Of a stretch of 64,000 nt of DNA, positions 16,301 to 24,300 are shown in pieces (position 1 is the first letter of the stretch; each line of letters begins with the position of its first letter). The stretch is from Reyranella sp. (GTDB lineage Bacteria; Pseudomonadota; Alphaproteobacteria; Reyranellales; Reyranellaceae): the NCBI RefSeq assembly GCF_004297405.1, contig NZ_SCVC01000036.1, positions 1 to 64,000 on the forward strand. Reading direction: 5' to 3'. The notes under the pieces are model-generated. The model was given only the letters and a program-made list of their open reading frames with translations. It was not told where the DNA came from and made no database searches. Made by a program: the position numbers and the translations under genes.

Positions 16301-18354
16301 GTGGCGATTCCGGTGATATCGGCGGCCTCGACATCGTGCCGACGCGCACGGTGGCGCTGTTCAGCGGTCCGGTGAAGCTAGACGACAAGGGCGAAGCCAA
16401 GATCGCCCTCGAAATCCCCGACTTTGTCGGCCAGCTCCGCCTGATGGCGGTCGCTTACGAGAAGACGCGCGTCGGCTCGTCCGAGCAGCGGCTGTTCGTG
16501 CGCGATGCGGTCACCGCCGACGTCGTGCTGCCGCGCTTCCTCGCCCCGAAAGACGTGGGTCGCGTGGCCTTGTCGCTGCACAATGTCGATGGTCAGGCCG
16601 GCGACTACCGCCTGACCCTGGAAGCCACCGGCGCCGTCTCGCTGGAGCGCCCCGTCGGTGAAACCAAACGGCTCGCCGCCAACCAGCGCGAACTCATGAC
16701 CTGGAACCTGCGTGCCGGCGATACCGGCATCGGCAAGGTGACGGTCGCGGTCCAGGGACCGGGCAACTTCTCGGTGCGCCGCGAATGGGAAATCCAGGTG
16801 CGGGCGGCGCAGACGCCCAGCGCCGTCGACACGGTCTCGCAACTCCAGCCGGGCCGCGAATTGACGCTCGACCGGAACGTCACGGCGACCTTCGCGCCGG
16901 GAACGGCACAGGTCAGCACGTCGCTCACCCGCATCCCGGGCATCGACGTGGCGGCGCTGCTGCGCTCGCTCGACAAGTATCCCTTCGGCTGCGTCGAGCA
17001 GACCACCAGCCGCGCCCTGCCGCTGCTCTACTACAACAATGTGGCGCTGCTGGGTTACGGGCCTGCCGATCCGCGCATCTCCGACCGCGTGCAGGATGCG
17101 ATCTACCGCATCGTCGACATGCAGATCATCGACGGCTCGTTCGGCATGTGGGGACCGCAGGCCACGCCGGCAGCGGAGTGGCTGCAGGCCTACGTGCTCG
17201 ATTTCCTGGTGCGTGCCAACCAGCAGCAGATGGCGGTTCCTGCCGCGTCGCTGCAACGCGGCCTCACCTGGCTGAACCGCAACGCCGACAAGTTCTCGCC
17301 CAACGCCCAGGCCTATGCCTGGTACGTGCTGGCCAAGTCGGGCCTCGCCGATCCCGGCAGGCTCCGCTACTTCCAGGACACGAAGGCCGCCGAGATGAAG
17401 GGTGGCCTCGGGTGGGCGATGCTCGCGGCGGCGTTGAACCAGGTCGGCGAACCGGGCCGTGCCCGCCTCGCCTTCACGATGGCCCGTCAGCACATCGATG
17501 AGCGCGATCCCTCCGACTATTACGGTTCGCCGCTGCGCAACCGAGCCGCCCTGCTGACGCTCGCTGTCGAAGCCGGCGGCCGCGAGGCACTGACCGAAGT
17601 GACGAGCCTGGTCGGTGAGCGCATGGCCTCGCGCATCGACTACACGACCACGCAGGAACAGGCATGGCTCGTGCTGGCCGCCCGCGCGATGAGCGCCGGT
17701 GGCGAGCTCGCCTACTCGGTCGATGGCGAGGCCAAGAAGGCCACGGCAGAGCCGGTGGTCATCAACCCCGATGCCGCCACGATCGCGCGCGGCCTTCGCC
17801 TGAAGAACGACGGCGAACGGCCGATCTGGATGCAGGTGACGGCGCGCGGCGTGCCGCTCGATCCGCAGCCGGCGGCGACGCAGGGGCTGAGCGTCGAGCG
17901 GCGCTATCTCACCCTGGGAGGCGAGCCCGCCAGGCTGAATAGCGTGCGCCAGAACGACCGGCTGATCGTCTCGATCAGCGGCCGCAACCTCGAAGGTGGC
18001 TATCACGAAACCGCGCTGCTCGATCTGCTGCCGGCCGGCTTCGAGATCGAGGCGGTACTCAACGACGAGACGGTGAAGTCCTTCCCCTTCCTGTCCGAGT
18101 TGAGCGAAACCCGCATCGCCGAGGCCCGCGACGACCGCTTCTTCGCCTCGATCAGCCTCGGCACGCGCCCCTACCGGACCTGGTGGGACAATTCGCCGAA
18201 GCACGGCAACTCCTACCATGTCGCCTACATCGTACGGGCGGTGACGCCCGGCACCTTCGCCCTGCCCGCGGCCAACATTTCGGACATGTACGCCCCGCGC
18301 GTCTTTGGCCGGACCGCCATGGGCAGCGTCACGATCGCGCCGGCCGCGCGCTAG
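13381..18354 (+). CDS. Bacterial alpha-2-macroglobulin (YfhM/ECAM-like)
   Basis: A 1,657-residue periplasmic protease trap, about the size of E. coli YfhM. The thioester motif CVEQ is at residues 1204-1207 (nucleotides 16990-17001) within YPFGCVEQTTSRALPLLYY, so covalent trapping chemistry should be retained. The N terminus (residues 2-26) is a single hydrophobic segment followed by a Pro/Ala/Thr-rich linker (about 33-75). There is no lipobox cysteine, so it appears membrane-anchored or secreted and not lipidated as in E. coli. Successive macroglobulin domains and the C-terminal receptor-binding-like domain follow. pbpC starts 9 bp downstream, the standard pairing, suggesting defence at sites of cell-wall repair. 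The ATG at 13381 follows a GCGGGGG. Confidence 0.93.
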   Translation: MNRSTLAALVVALMLGSGIAGYLIGRPGDSVDRPTPPRTAATTTPGTPAPATPAPAPTPAAPTPANAAPTPIAQPPALAGDGFAYRRYSVDSSRAEAEACLAFNKPLATGDVKYGDYVRLSPEARTAVRVVDDRLCIAGLSYGQDYEVKLLAGLPGRDGEKLKDEQVVSVALGARPAVVTLPGKGFILPRGSAAGLPVTSINVSKVAISVYRVNERGIDRFSADRYYDVGFPGSEPITEPWSLMNWLNGSNGAEQWSGTMEVRNVANQAVVTAFPIRETVKDWKPGAYFVVVWNAAKPPARSYDDENNDGVAAGMWVIDTDIGLTSFTGDDGLNIFARSLQTAQPLAGIEVVVLSRGNEPLGKAITAEDGRASFPAGLLKGRGAAEPVAVMAQDAARKDFSRLELTKSAFDLSDRGVDGRAQPGPVDAFLYTERGVYRPGETVQLMTMVRDDSGNALANMPVTLIVKRPDGSEFTRFTHALQGSGALHQAIDLPKSSRRGRWSAAAHIDPKAAPVGRVEFSVEDFVPEKLKVEVTSQAEILRTGQLNAFDVQADFLYGAPAADLAVEADMRVTVDAQPFPAFAKYTFGPDEERSKFEPPFIELKGPETDQAGKSRLEWGGDQIKDTVLPLRAQVQVRVFEPGGGRATKADKTVPVRSRDTYIGISPTFEGRYSREGVDTEFDIVAVDDAGKQIARSSVEYRIESIRYGYQWYQVDGRWRWQSTPNTRLVTADKITLKTDAPTRLTQRLSWGEHRLTVIDSEKNTETSLVFYVGWYGGTNAEETPDTLRVASDKQNYKPGENARLRIDAPFAGEAMIAIATDRIVSTQSVQVPAGGVTVEIPVKAEWGAGAYALVTAWRPLSTAAERTPTRAIGTAWLALDPGLRTLAIQIGTPEKVTPRQRVEVPIKVANLAGGQEAFVTLAAVDEGILQLTRFKTPKPADYYFGKRQLGLAMRDDYGRLLDTRADDLGQIRVGGDSGDIGGLDIVPTRTVALFSGPVKLDDKGEAKIALEIPDFVGQLRLMAVAYEKTRVGSSEQRLFVRDAVTADVVLPRFLAPKDVGRVALSLHNVDGQAGDYRLTLEATGAVSLERPVGETKRLAANQRELMTWNLRAGDTGIGKVTVAVQGPGNFSVRREWEIQVRAAQTPSAVDTVSQLQPGRELTLDRNVTATFAPGTAQVSTSLTRIPGIDVAALLRSLDKYPFGCVEQTTSRALPLLYYNNVALLGYGPADPRISDRVQDAIYRIVDMQIIDGSFGMWGPQATPAAEWLQAYVLDFLVRANQQQMAVPAASLQRGLTWLNRNADKFSPNAQAYAWYVLAKSGLADPGRLRYFQDTKAAEMKGGLGWAMLAAALNQVGEPGRARLAFTMARQHIDERDPSDYYGSPLRNRAALLTLAVEAGGREALTEVTSLVGERMASRIDYTTTQEQAWLVLAARAMSAGGELAYSVDGEAKKATAEPVVINPDAATIARGLRLKNDGERPIWMQVTARGVPLDPQPAATQGLSVERRYLTLGGEPARLNSVRQNDRLIVSISGRNLEGGYHETALLDLLPAGFEIEAVLNDETVKSFPFLSELSETRIAEARDDRFFASISLGTRPYRTWWDNSPKHGNSYHVAYIVRAVTPGTFALPAANISDMYAPRVFGRTAMGSVTIAPAAR

Positions 18355-18363
18355 GCCGACGCC

Positions 18364-20409
18364 GTGAAGCTGAAGAGCCTCCTTGCGAGCCTCGCCGTTG
18401 CCGCTACGACCTTGGCGGCGACGGGGCTGACGCTCGACCGGCTCTTCCCGCCCGATCTCCAGCGCTATCTCGACCGGTCGACCGAAGTGGTCGACGACAA
18501 GGGCCGCCTGCTGCGCGCCTTCACGACCGAAGACGGCAAGTGGCGGCTCAAAGCCTCGGTCGACGATGTCGATCCACTCTATCTCTCCCTGCTCAAGGCC
18601 TATGAGGATCGCCGCTTCGATCTTCACTGGGGCGTCGATCCGTTGGCCGCTGTCCGCGCCGCCCAGCAGCTTGCCGAGCGCGGTCGCATCGTCTCCGGTG
18701 CCTCTACACTTTCCATGCAGGCCGCGCGCCTGCTTGAGCCGAGCCTTCGGCCGGGATCGCGCAGCTTCACCACCAAGCTCATCCAGTCGGCGCGCGCCCT
18801 GCAGCTCGAATGGCGCTACTCGAAGCGCGACGTGCTGGCGATCTACCTGACGCTGGCCCCGATGGGCGGCAATCTGGAGGGCGTGCGTGCCGCGTCGCTC
18901 GCCTATTTCGGAAAGGAGCCGCGCCAGCTCAGCGCCGCGGAAGCAGCCCTCCTCGTCGCCATCCCGCAATCGCCCGAGCGCCGCCGCCCCGACCGTGCGC
19001 CGGCATTGGCGCAAAGCGCCCGCGACCGCGTGCTGGAGCGCGGGCTGGAGCATGGCGTGATCGACCGGCCGCAGTTCGAGATGGCAATCAGCCGGCCCTC
19101 GCCCGACCGGCGGCTCAACCTGCCGATGCAGGCGCCACATCTCTCGGCCTGGCTTGCGGGGCAATCGCCGGGCATGGTCGTGCCGACGACCGTGCGCTAC
19201 GAGCTGCAATCCACCTTGGCGCAGCTCCTGCGCGACGAGCGCGGCCAGTTCACCGACAAGGCCCAGGTCGCGATGCTGGCGATCGACAATCGCAGCGGCA
19301 CGGTCGTGGCCTGGCTAGGCGGCGACGATTTCTTCGGCCGCGCCGGGCAGGTCGATCTCGTGCGTGCGCGCCGTTCGCCGGGGTCGGCGTTGAAGCCGCT
19401 GATCTATGCCATGGCCTTCGACGACCGCGCCCTGCATCCCGACACGCTGGTCGAGGATGTACCCGTGCGCTTCCGCGACTGGCTGCCACGCAACTTCGAT
19501 CGCGACCATCAGGGCGCTGTCAGCGTGCGTCGTGCCGTGCAGCAATCGTTGAACGTACCGGCGGTGCTGGCTCTGGAGAAAGTCGGGCCGCTGCGGTTCC
19601 TCTCGACCTTGCGGCAGGCCGGCGTGCAACCGGGCTTGCCGCCGGGCGATTCCGGTAATTCGCTGGGCATCGCACTCGGCAGCGCCACGGTCTCCCCGCT
19701 TGAAATGGCTGGTCTCTACATGGGGCTCGCCAACGAAGGCCGCTTCGCGCTCCCGCAGATCAGGCGTGACCAGCCCAAGCCTGCAACGGTGAAGCTGCTG
19801 GGCTCTGCCGCCACCTGGTATGTTGGCGACGTGCTGGCCGACGCGCCGCTGCCGGAAGGCTTCGCCTCCCTTCCCGTCGCGCTGCGTGATCGCCGCATCG
19901 CTTTCAAGACGGGAACATCGGCCGGCTATCGCGATGCCTGGGCGGCCGGCTACAGCGCCAACTGGACGGTCGTGGTCTGGGTCGGCCATGCCGACGGCAC
20001 ACCGCGGCCCGGCCAGCTCGGCCGACTCTCGGCGTTACCCATCCTATTCAAAGCCTTCGGCCGCCTGCCCGGCGAGGACAACCGCGCCCGCCCAGCGCCG
20101 ATCGACACGATCCGCGTCGCCTCCTATCGCGAGCTGCCGCCGCGCATGCGCACCCTTGGGCCGACGACCGATGCGAATGGTGGCCCGCGCATCGCCTATC
20201 CGCCGGCCGACGCCCGCATCGAGGTGGCGGCGCGCGAGGCCGTCTCGCTGAATGCGCTCGGCGGCCAGGGCAAGTTGCGCTGGCTGGTCGATGGGCGCCC
20301 CCTCGACGGCACGCGATGGGTGCCTGATGGTGCGGGCCTCGTCCGCCTCGCCGTGGTCGACGAAGCCGGCCGTTCGAGTGCGGTGACCGTCCGTATTGAA
20401 CGGCGCTGA
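18364..20409 (+). CDS. pbpC: Penicillin-binding protein 1C
   Basis: A 681-residue bifunctional peptidoglycan synthase, somewhat shorter than the roughly 770 residues of E. coli PBP1C. The N-terminal membrane segment is at about 4-22. The GT51 glycosyltransferase carries the catalytic glutamate E81 in YEDRRF and the SGASTLSMQAARLL motif. The transpeptidase has SALK (S341, K344), SLN in QQSLNVPAV and KTG (515-517). A BiPBP_C domain forms the last 80 or so residues. It starts at GTG 9 bp after the alpha-2-macroglobulin gene, indicating co-expression. The protein should polymerise or repair glycan strands at the outer face of the inner membrane. Confidence 0.93.
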   Translation: MKLKSLLASLAVAATTLAATGLTLDRLFPPDLQRYLDRSTEVVDDKGRLLRAFTTEDGKWRLKASVDDVDPLYLSLLKAYEDRRFDLHWGVDPLAAVRAAQQLAERGRIVSGASTLSMQAARLLEPSLRPGSRSFTTKLIQSARALQLEWRYSKRDVLAIYLTLAPMGGNLEGVRAASLAYFGKEPRQLSAAEAALLVAIPQSPERRRPDRAPALAQSARDRVLERGLEHGVIDRPQFEMAISRPSPDRRLNLPMQAPHLSAWLAGQSPGMVVPTTVRYELQSTLAQLLRDERGQFTDKAQVAMLAIDNRSGTVVAWLGGDDFFGRAGQVDLVRARRSPGSALKPLIYAMAFDDRALHPDTLVEDVPVRFRDWLPRNFDRDHQGAVSVRRAVQQSLNVPAVLALEKVGPLRFLSTLRQAGVQPGLPPGDSGNSLGIALGSATVSPLEMAGLYMGLANEGRFALPQIRRDQPKPATVKLLGSAATWYVGDVLADAPLPEGFASLPVALRDRRIAFKTGTSAGYRDAWAAGYSANWTVVVWVGHADGTPRPGQLGRLSALPILFKAFGRLPGEDNRARPAPIDTIRVASYRELPPRMRTLGPTTDANGGPRIAYPPADARIEVAAREAVSLNALGGQGKLRWLVDGRPLDGTRWVPDGAGLVRLAVVDEAGRSSAVTVRIERR

Positions 20410-20423
20410 ACCACCGTAGCGCC

Positions 20424-20441
20424 GCTCATCCGCGGATGAGC
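20424..20441. promoter_or_regulatory. Perfect 18-bp palindrome between pbpC and a LysR gene
   Basis: GCTCATCCGCGGATGAGC is its own reverse complement. It lies 15 bp after the pbpC stop and 57 bp before the LysR start. With no loop and no T-run it is a poor intrinsic terminator, so an operator or a cruciform-type end signal is more likely. Confidence 0.45.
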
Positions 20442-20497
20442 AGATTTCATCGGATCACCCCGGCGTCGGACTGTCGGGCGCTTGCTACTGTCGCCTG

Positions 20498-21412
20498 ATG
20501 GCCCTCCGACTCCCGCCTCTCAGCACATTGCGCCTGTTCGAAGCCGCCGGCCGTCTCCAGAGCTTCAAGCTGGCGTCGGTAGAACTCGCTGTAACGCCGA
20601 GCGCCATCAGCAAGGGCGTTCAATCGCTGGAGGAATGGCTGGGTGTTCCCCTCTTCGTCCGGGGCACCAAGCGGCTGACATTGACGGAAGCCGGCGAAGC
20701 GTATCTGCCGTCGATCCGACAGGCGTTGGGGATCCTGGCCGCCGCCAGCGAACGCGTACCGGGCCGGCCGGCACGGCGCAGCCTTGCGCTCAGCGTTGCG
20801 CCCGCTTTCGGAAGCCGCCTGCTGCTGCCGCGATTGGCGGGCTTCCGCCGGCTGCACACGGACATCAGCATCGCCATCGACACCAATCATCGGCAGGTCG
20901 ATTTCCCCAATGATGGGGTCGATCTCGCCATTCGCATGGGCACCGGCAACTGGCCGAACCTGGAAGCAACCCGCCTCCTTTCTGAGGAACTGGTCCCGGT
21001 CTGCTCGCCCGATTTCCTGAAATCGCTCGGCAAGATTGCCGATCTCGGCGCCCGGTTACGAGCCGCCCCTCTCATCCATCTGACCAGCACATCAGACGAC
21101 TGGGCCGCCTGGCTGCGCGACAGCGGCCTTGGCATTGTCGACGCGAAACGCAGCCTGATGGTCGATACCATCGACATGGCCATCGATGCAGCCTGTCGCG
21201 GTCTGGGGATCGCGATTGGACGGCTGCCCTTTGCGCGGCCTGAGCTCGACGCCGGCAAGCTCGTGACGTTCTGCGATCCCGTTGTCGTCGCGAAGACAGG
21301 CTATTGGCTGGTGGGCCTGCCCGACACGATGAAGCGGCCGGAGGTCGTGGCGTTCCGTCGCTGGCTGCTGTCCGAATTCCGGCCACTCGACCCGCAGCGC
21401 ACGAGTGACTAA
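20498..21412 (+). CDS. LysR-family transcriptional regulator (GcvA-like)
   Basis: A 304-residue regulator. The start PPLSTLRLFEAAGRLQSFK and the helix-turn-helix LAVTPSAISKGVQSLEEWLG, then PLFVRGTKRLTLTEAGEAY, are typical of the GcvA-like branch of LysR proteins. The effector domain contains DFPNDGVDLAIRMGTGNWP, the GcvA-type DLAIR signature. It is transcribed towards an MFS transporter that starts 82 bp later, so control of that exporter is plausible. An 18-bp palindrome lies 57 bp upstream of the ATG and could be an autoregulatory site. The inducer is unknown. Confidence 0.87.
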   Translation: MALRLPPLSTLRLFEAAGRLQSFKLASVELAVTPSAISKGVQSLEEWLGVPLFVRGTKRLTLTEAGEAYLPSIRQALGILAAASERVPGRPARRSLALSVAPAFGSRLLLPRLAGFRRLHTDISIAIDTNHRQVDFPNDGVDLAIRMGTGNWPNLEATRLLSEELVPVCSPDFLKSLGKIADLGARLRAAPLIHLTSTSDDWAAWLRDSGLGIVDAKRSLMVDTIDMAIDAACRGLGIAIGRLPFARPELDAGKLVTFCDPVVVAKTGYWLVGLPDTMKRPEVVAFRRWLLSEFRPLDPQRTSD

Positions 21413-21494
21413 CGCTCACGCAGCGTAACGGGTTTTCGTTTGTTCGCGATAATGGGAGGAGACACTTCTGGGCTCCCCTTTGTCGGAGCGCACA

Positions 21495-22712
21495 ATGACT
21501 TCACGAGTATCGCGCGGTGTGTACCTGACGATCGTCGCGGGTGCGGTGATCATGTCGGTCGCGATGGGCATTCGCCAGAGCTACGGCCTCATCCTGGACC
21601 CTGCCTCGGTGGAATGGGGCCTGTCGCTCTCGATGTTCGCGCTGGCGATTGCACTCCACAATCTCGTCTGGGGATTGGCGCAACCGGTTGCGGGCGCAAT
21701 CGCCGACCGATACGGCGCCGCACCCGTCGTCATCGCGGGCGCCATCGCCTATGCGCTGGGCCTCGCGATGACCGCGACCATGCCGGGACTTTGGCCGGCT
21801 ATGGTTGGCACGGGCGTGCTGGTCGGTATCGGTCTCAGTTGCACGAGCTACGGCACGGTGCTGGCGGCGGTCGGACGCGCTGCGCCACCGGAGCGCCGCA
21901 CGGCGATGATGGGAACGGCGAGCGCCATCGGTTCCATCGGCGGCGCCATCGTCGTGCCCCTGACGCAGTTCATGATCGAAGCGAGCGGCGTTGGTGCGGC
22001 TGTGCTCAGCCTCGCTTTGGCGATGGTGATCTCCGCGCCGTTGGCCTTCGTCTTTCTCGGCACCGATCGTCAGGCCTTGCGGGCGCCCGTCTCGCTCAAG
22101 CGCGAAGTCTCCTTCGGCGAAGCCCTCAAGGAGGCTGTCAGCCATCGCGGCTATATCCTGCTCACCCTGGGCTTCTTCACCTGCGGCTTCCAGCTCGCTT
22201 TCTTCGCCGTGCATTTTCCGAGCTACCTCGTCACCTGCCATCTGCCAGTGGCGCTCGGCGCGGCGGCGCTCGCGGTGTTCGGTGGTTGCAATGCCCTTGG
22301 AAGCTGGCTGTGTGGCCTGCTGGGAACCTGGTACCGCCCGCAGCTCGTGCTGGCCTGGATCTATATCGCGCGCGGACTGGCTATCGTCGCGCTGGTGTTC
22401 CTGCCCAAGACGGAGTTCGTCGCCCTGGCCTTTGCCGGCGTTCTGGGCCTGCTCGGGCTCGGCACGGTGCCGCTCACCAGCGGGTTGATCGCGCGCATCT
22501 TCGGCACCGGCAATCTCGGCATGCTGTTCGGCCTATGCTTCCTCAACCACCAGATCGGTGCATTCCTGGGAGCGTGGAGCGGCGGATGGCTGTTCGAACA
22601 GACCGGCTCGTTCGACCCGATCTGGCTCGCGACGGCTGCAGCAGGCGGCGTCGCCGCCCTACTGCACTTCCCCATTCGCGACGAGCCGGTCGTCCGGCCC
22701 GCCCTGGCGTAA
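21495..22712 (+). CDS. Major facilitator superfamily transporter
   Basis: A 405-residue inner-membrane permease with about 12 hydrophobic segments. The first-half loop motif is seen as QPVAGAIADRYGAAPVVIAG, a variant of the MFS signature between TM2 and TM3. The layout resembles the OxlT/monocarboxylate-like MFS branch that moves organic anions, but the substrate is not readable. The ATG at 21495 has GGAG about 6 bases upstream; a TTG at 21480 is the alternative start. It follows the LysR gene by 82 bp and probably is its target. It converges with the giant autotransporter gene, 21 bp away. Confidence 0.85.
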   Translation: MTSRVSRGVYLTIVAGAVIMSVAMGIRQSYGLILDPASVEWGLSLSMFALAIALHNLVWGLAQPVAGAIADRYGAAPVVIAGAIAYALGLAMTATMPGLWPAMVGTGVLVGIGLSCTSYGTVLAAVGRAAPPERRTAMMGTASAIGSIGGAIVVPLTQFMIEASGVGAAVLSLALAMVISAPLAFVFLGTDRQALRAPVSLKREVSFGEALKEAVSHRGYILLTLGFFTCGFQLAFFAVHFPSYLVTCHLPVALGAAALAVFGGCNALGSWLCGLLGTWYRPQLVLAWIYIARGLAIVALVFLPKTEFVALAFAGVLGLLGLGTVPLTSGLIARIFGTGNLGMLFGLCFLNHQIGAFLGAWSGGWLFEQTGSFDPIWLATAAAGGVAALLHFPIRDEPVVRPALA

Positions 22713-22733
22713 CGGACGCGGCTGGCTGCCGCG

Positions 22734-24300
22734 CTACCAGGTGAAGCGGATGCCAGCCGAGAAGGCGTGGGAGTTGTCGATACCCTGGAACTCGCCCTCG
22801 TAGCGGAGGAACAGGTTGGTGCGCTCGCCGAGGTTCGCCGTGGCGTTGATGCCGAGGATTACACCGTCCCGCTGCGGCGCGGCGCCGTAGGTCGTGAACG
22901 GCAGGGCCGGCGCGCCGAGGAACGACGCCGTCACCGGCCGGTCGGTATTGGCGAACTCGTGCGCCCAGCCCACCTTGAACTGGCCGGCGAGCTTGTTGCC
23001 CGAGCCGATGTCCATCTCGCCGCCCAGGGTGACGCCCAGTACCGAGCGCAGCGAGTTGGTCGTCTGCGACGCGACGATGAGGTTGAGCGAGTCCGCACCG
23101 CTCTCGGTGAGGCCGTTCTGTGTCGCGGTCGAGCCCTGCAGGCGGGCCCACGGCGTCAGGTAGGCATTCGCCGTCGTGCCGAGATCGATGCGATAGCCGG
23201 CTTCGATCTGACCAAAGAACTGGTTGGTACCGGTCTGGCCGGTGGCGACCCGCGAATTCAGACCTGGGATCTGGATCTGCCGCAGCATCTGGTTGTCCGA
23301 GTAGGCGTAGCCCACGAGGCCGTCGACGTAGACCGGGCCTTTGAGGAACGAGCCGTAGAGGCCGGCCTGGTAGGTGTTTGACGTGCTGCGGCCCGCGAAG
23401 CCCGAGGTCCACTGCGTGCCGCTCGAATAGCCAAGGGTGAAGCCCACCAGAAGCTCTTCGGTGACCTGGCGGTCGATGCCGCCGGCGAAGCCGCCGAGAT
23501 TATAGGTGACGGTGCTCGAGTTGCTGTTGCCGCCGATCGTGCCGAAACCACCAATGGCACCGCCCCAGGCCCCCCAGGTGCCGGTCGCCGTCGTATCGCA
23601 GGCGACGCTGCACGCTTCGGCGAGCTGGACGCGGCTGGTGGCGCCCGCGGCCTGCGCCGTGCTGCCGCCGCGCGTGGCACCGCTCGCCTGGTTGGCGAAG
23701 TTGCTCATGAACAGCTGAGCCGACTGCACGCTGGCCGAGCTCAGCGCCGAGTAGTTCTGGCCGCTGATCGCCGTCAGCGCCGCCGGCCCCTGCTGCGTGT
23801 TCAACACCGAAAGGGCGTTGATCACGTTGGCGAAGTCGCCGGTCGCCGTGGGCGCTGCCGCGTCGAGCGCGGCGCCGACCGCCGCCTGGTTCGGTGTCTG
23901 CGCGGCATTCCGGAAGGCGCTCTGCAGCATCTCCAGCATCAAGGTCACACTGGTGCTGCTGTAGCTCAGCGTCGGCGTCAGGAAGGCGAGGTTGCTGGTG
24001 GCGTTCGAGTAGGTGCCCGTGATGCCGCCGGTCGCCGTCAGGATCGTGTAGGACGTATTGCGGGCGTAGGTGCCGGTCTGATCGGCCACCACCTGCACCG
24101 TGCCGCCGCTAAGCGTGGCCGTGCCGGTGACGTTGATGCGGTCGGCCTGGCCGGCGGAATTGACCTCGACCTGGTAGATACCGCCCGACTGCACGTAATT
24201 GCCGGCCACGTTCAGGGTGCCAATCGAATTACCGGGCGCCACCGTGCCGCCGGTCATGGCAATACCACCGACCGTGCCAGTGCCGCTCAGGGTGCCGGTG
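22734..24300 (-). repeat. C-terminal stalk-linker-barrel module shared with the 1724-4645 gene
   Basis: The encoded last 500 or so residues align almost without gaps with the end of the pepsin-like autotransporter (about 3110-4645). Shared segments include PGNSIGT, ISGQNY, NAQLFMSNF/SAQLFMSNF, AEACxVACDTT, WGAWGGA, VASQTTNSLR, PFTTYGAxPQRDGV and FLRYEG. The two copies are inverted relative to each other. Confidence 0.85.

Noticed and set aside
16378..19209. 943-residue minus-strand frame opposite alpha-2-macroglobulin and pbpC
   Set aside because: Antisense shadow: low-complexity, spans the junction of two well-supported plus-strand genes and has no family signature.
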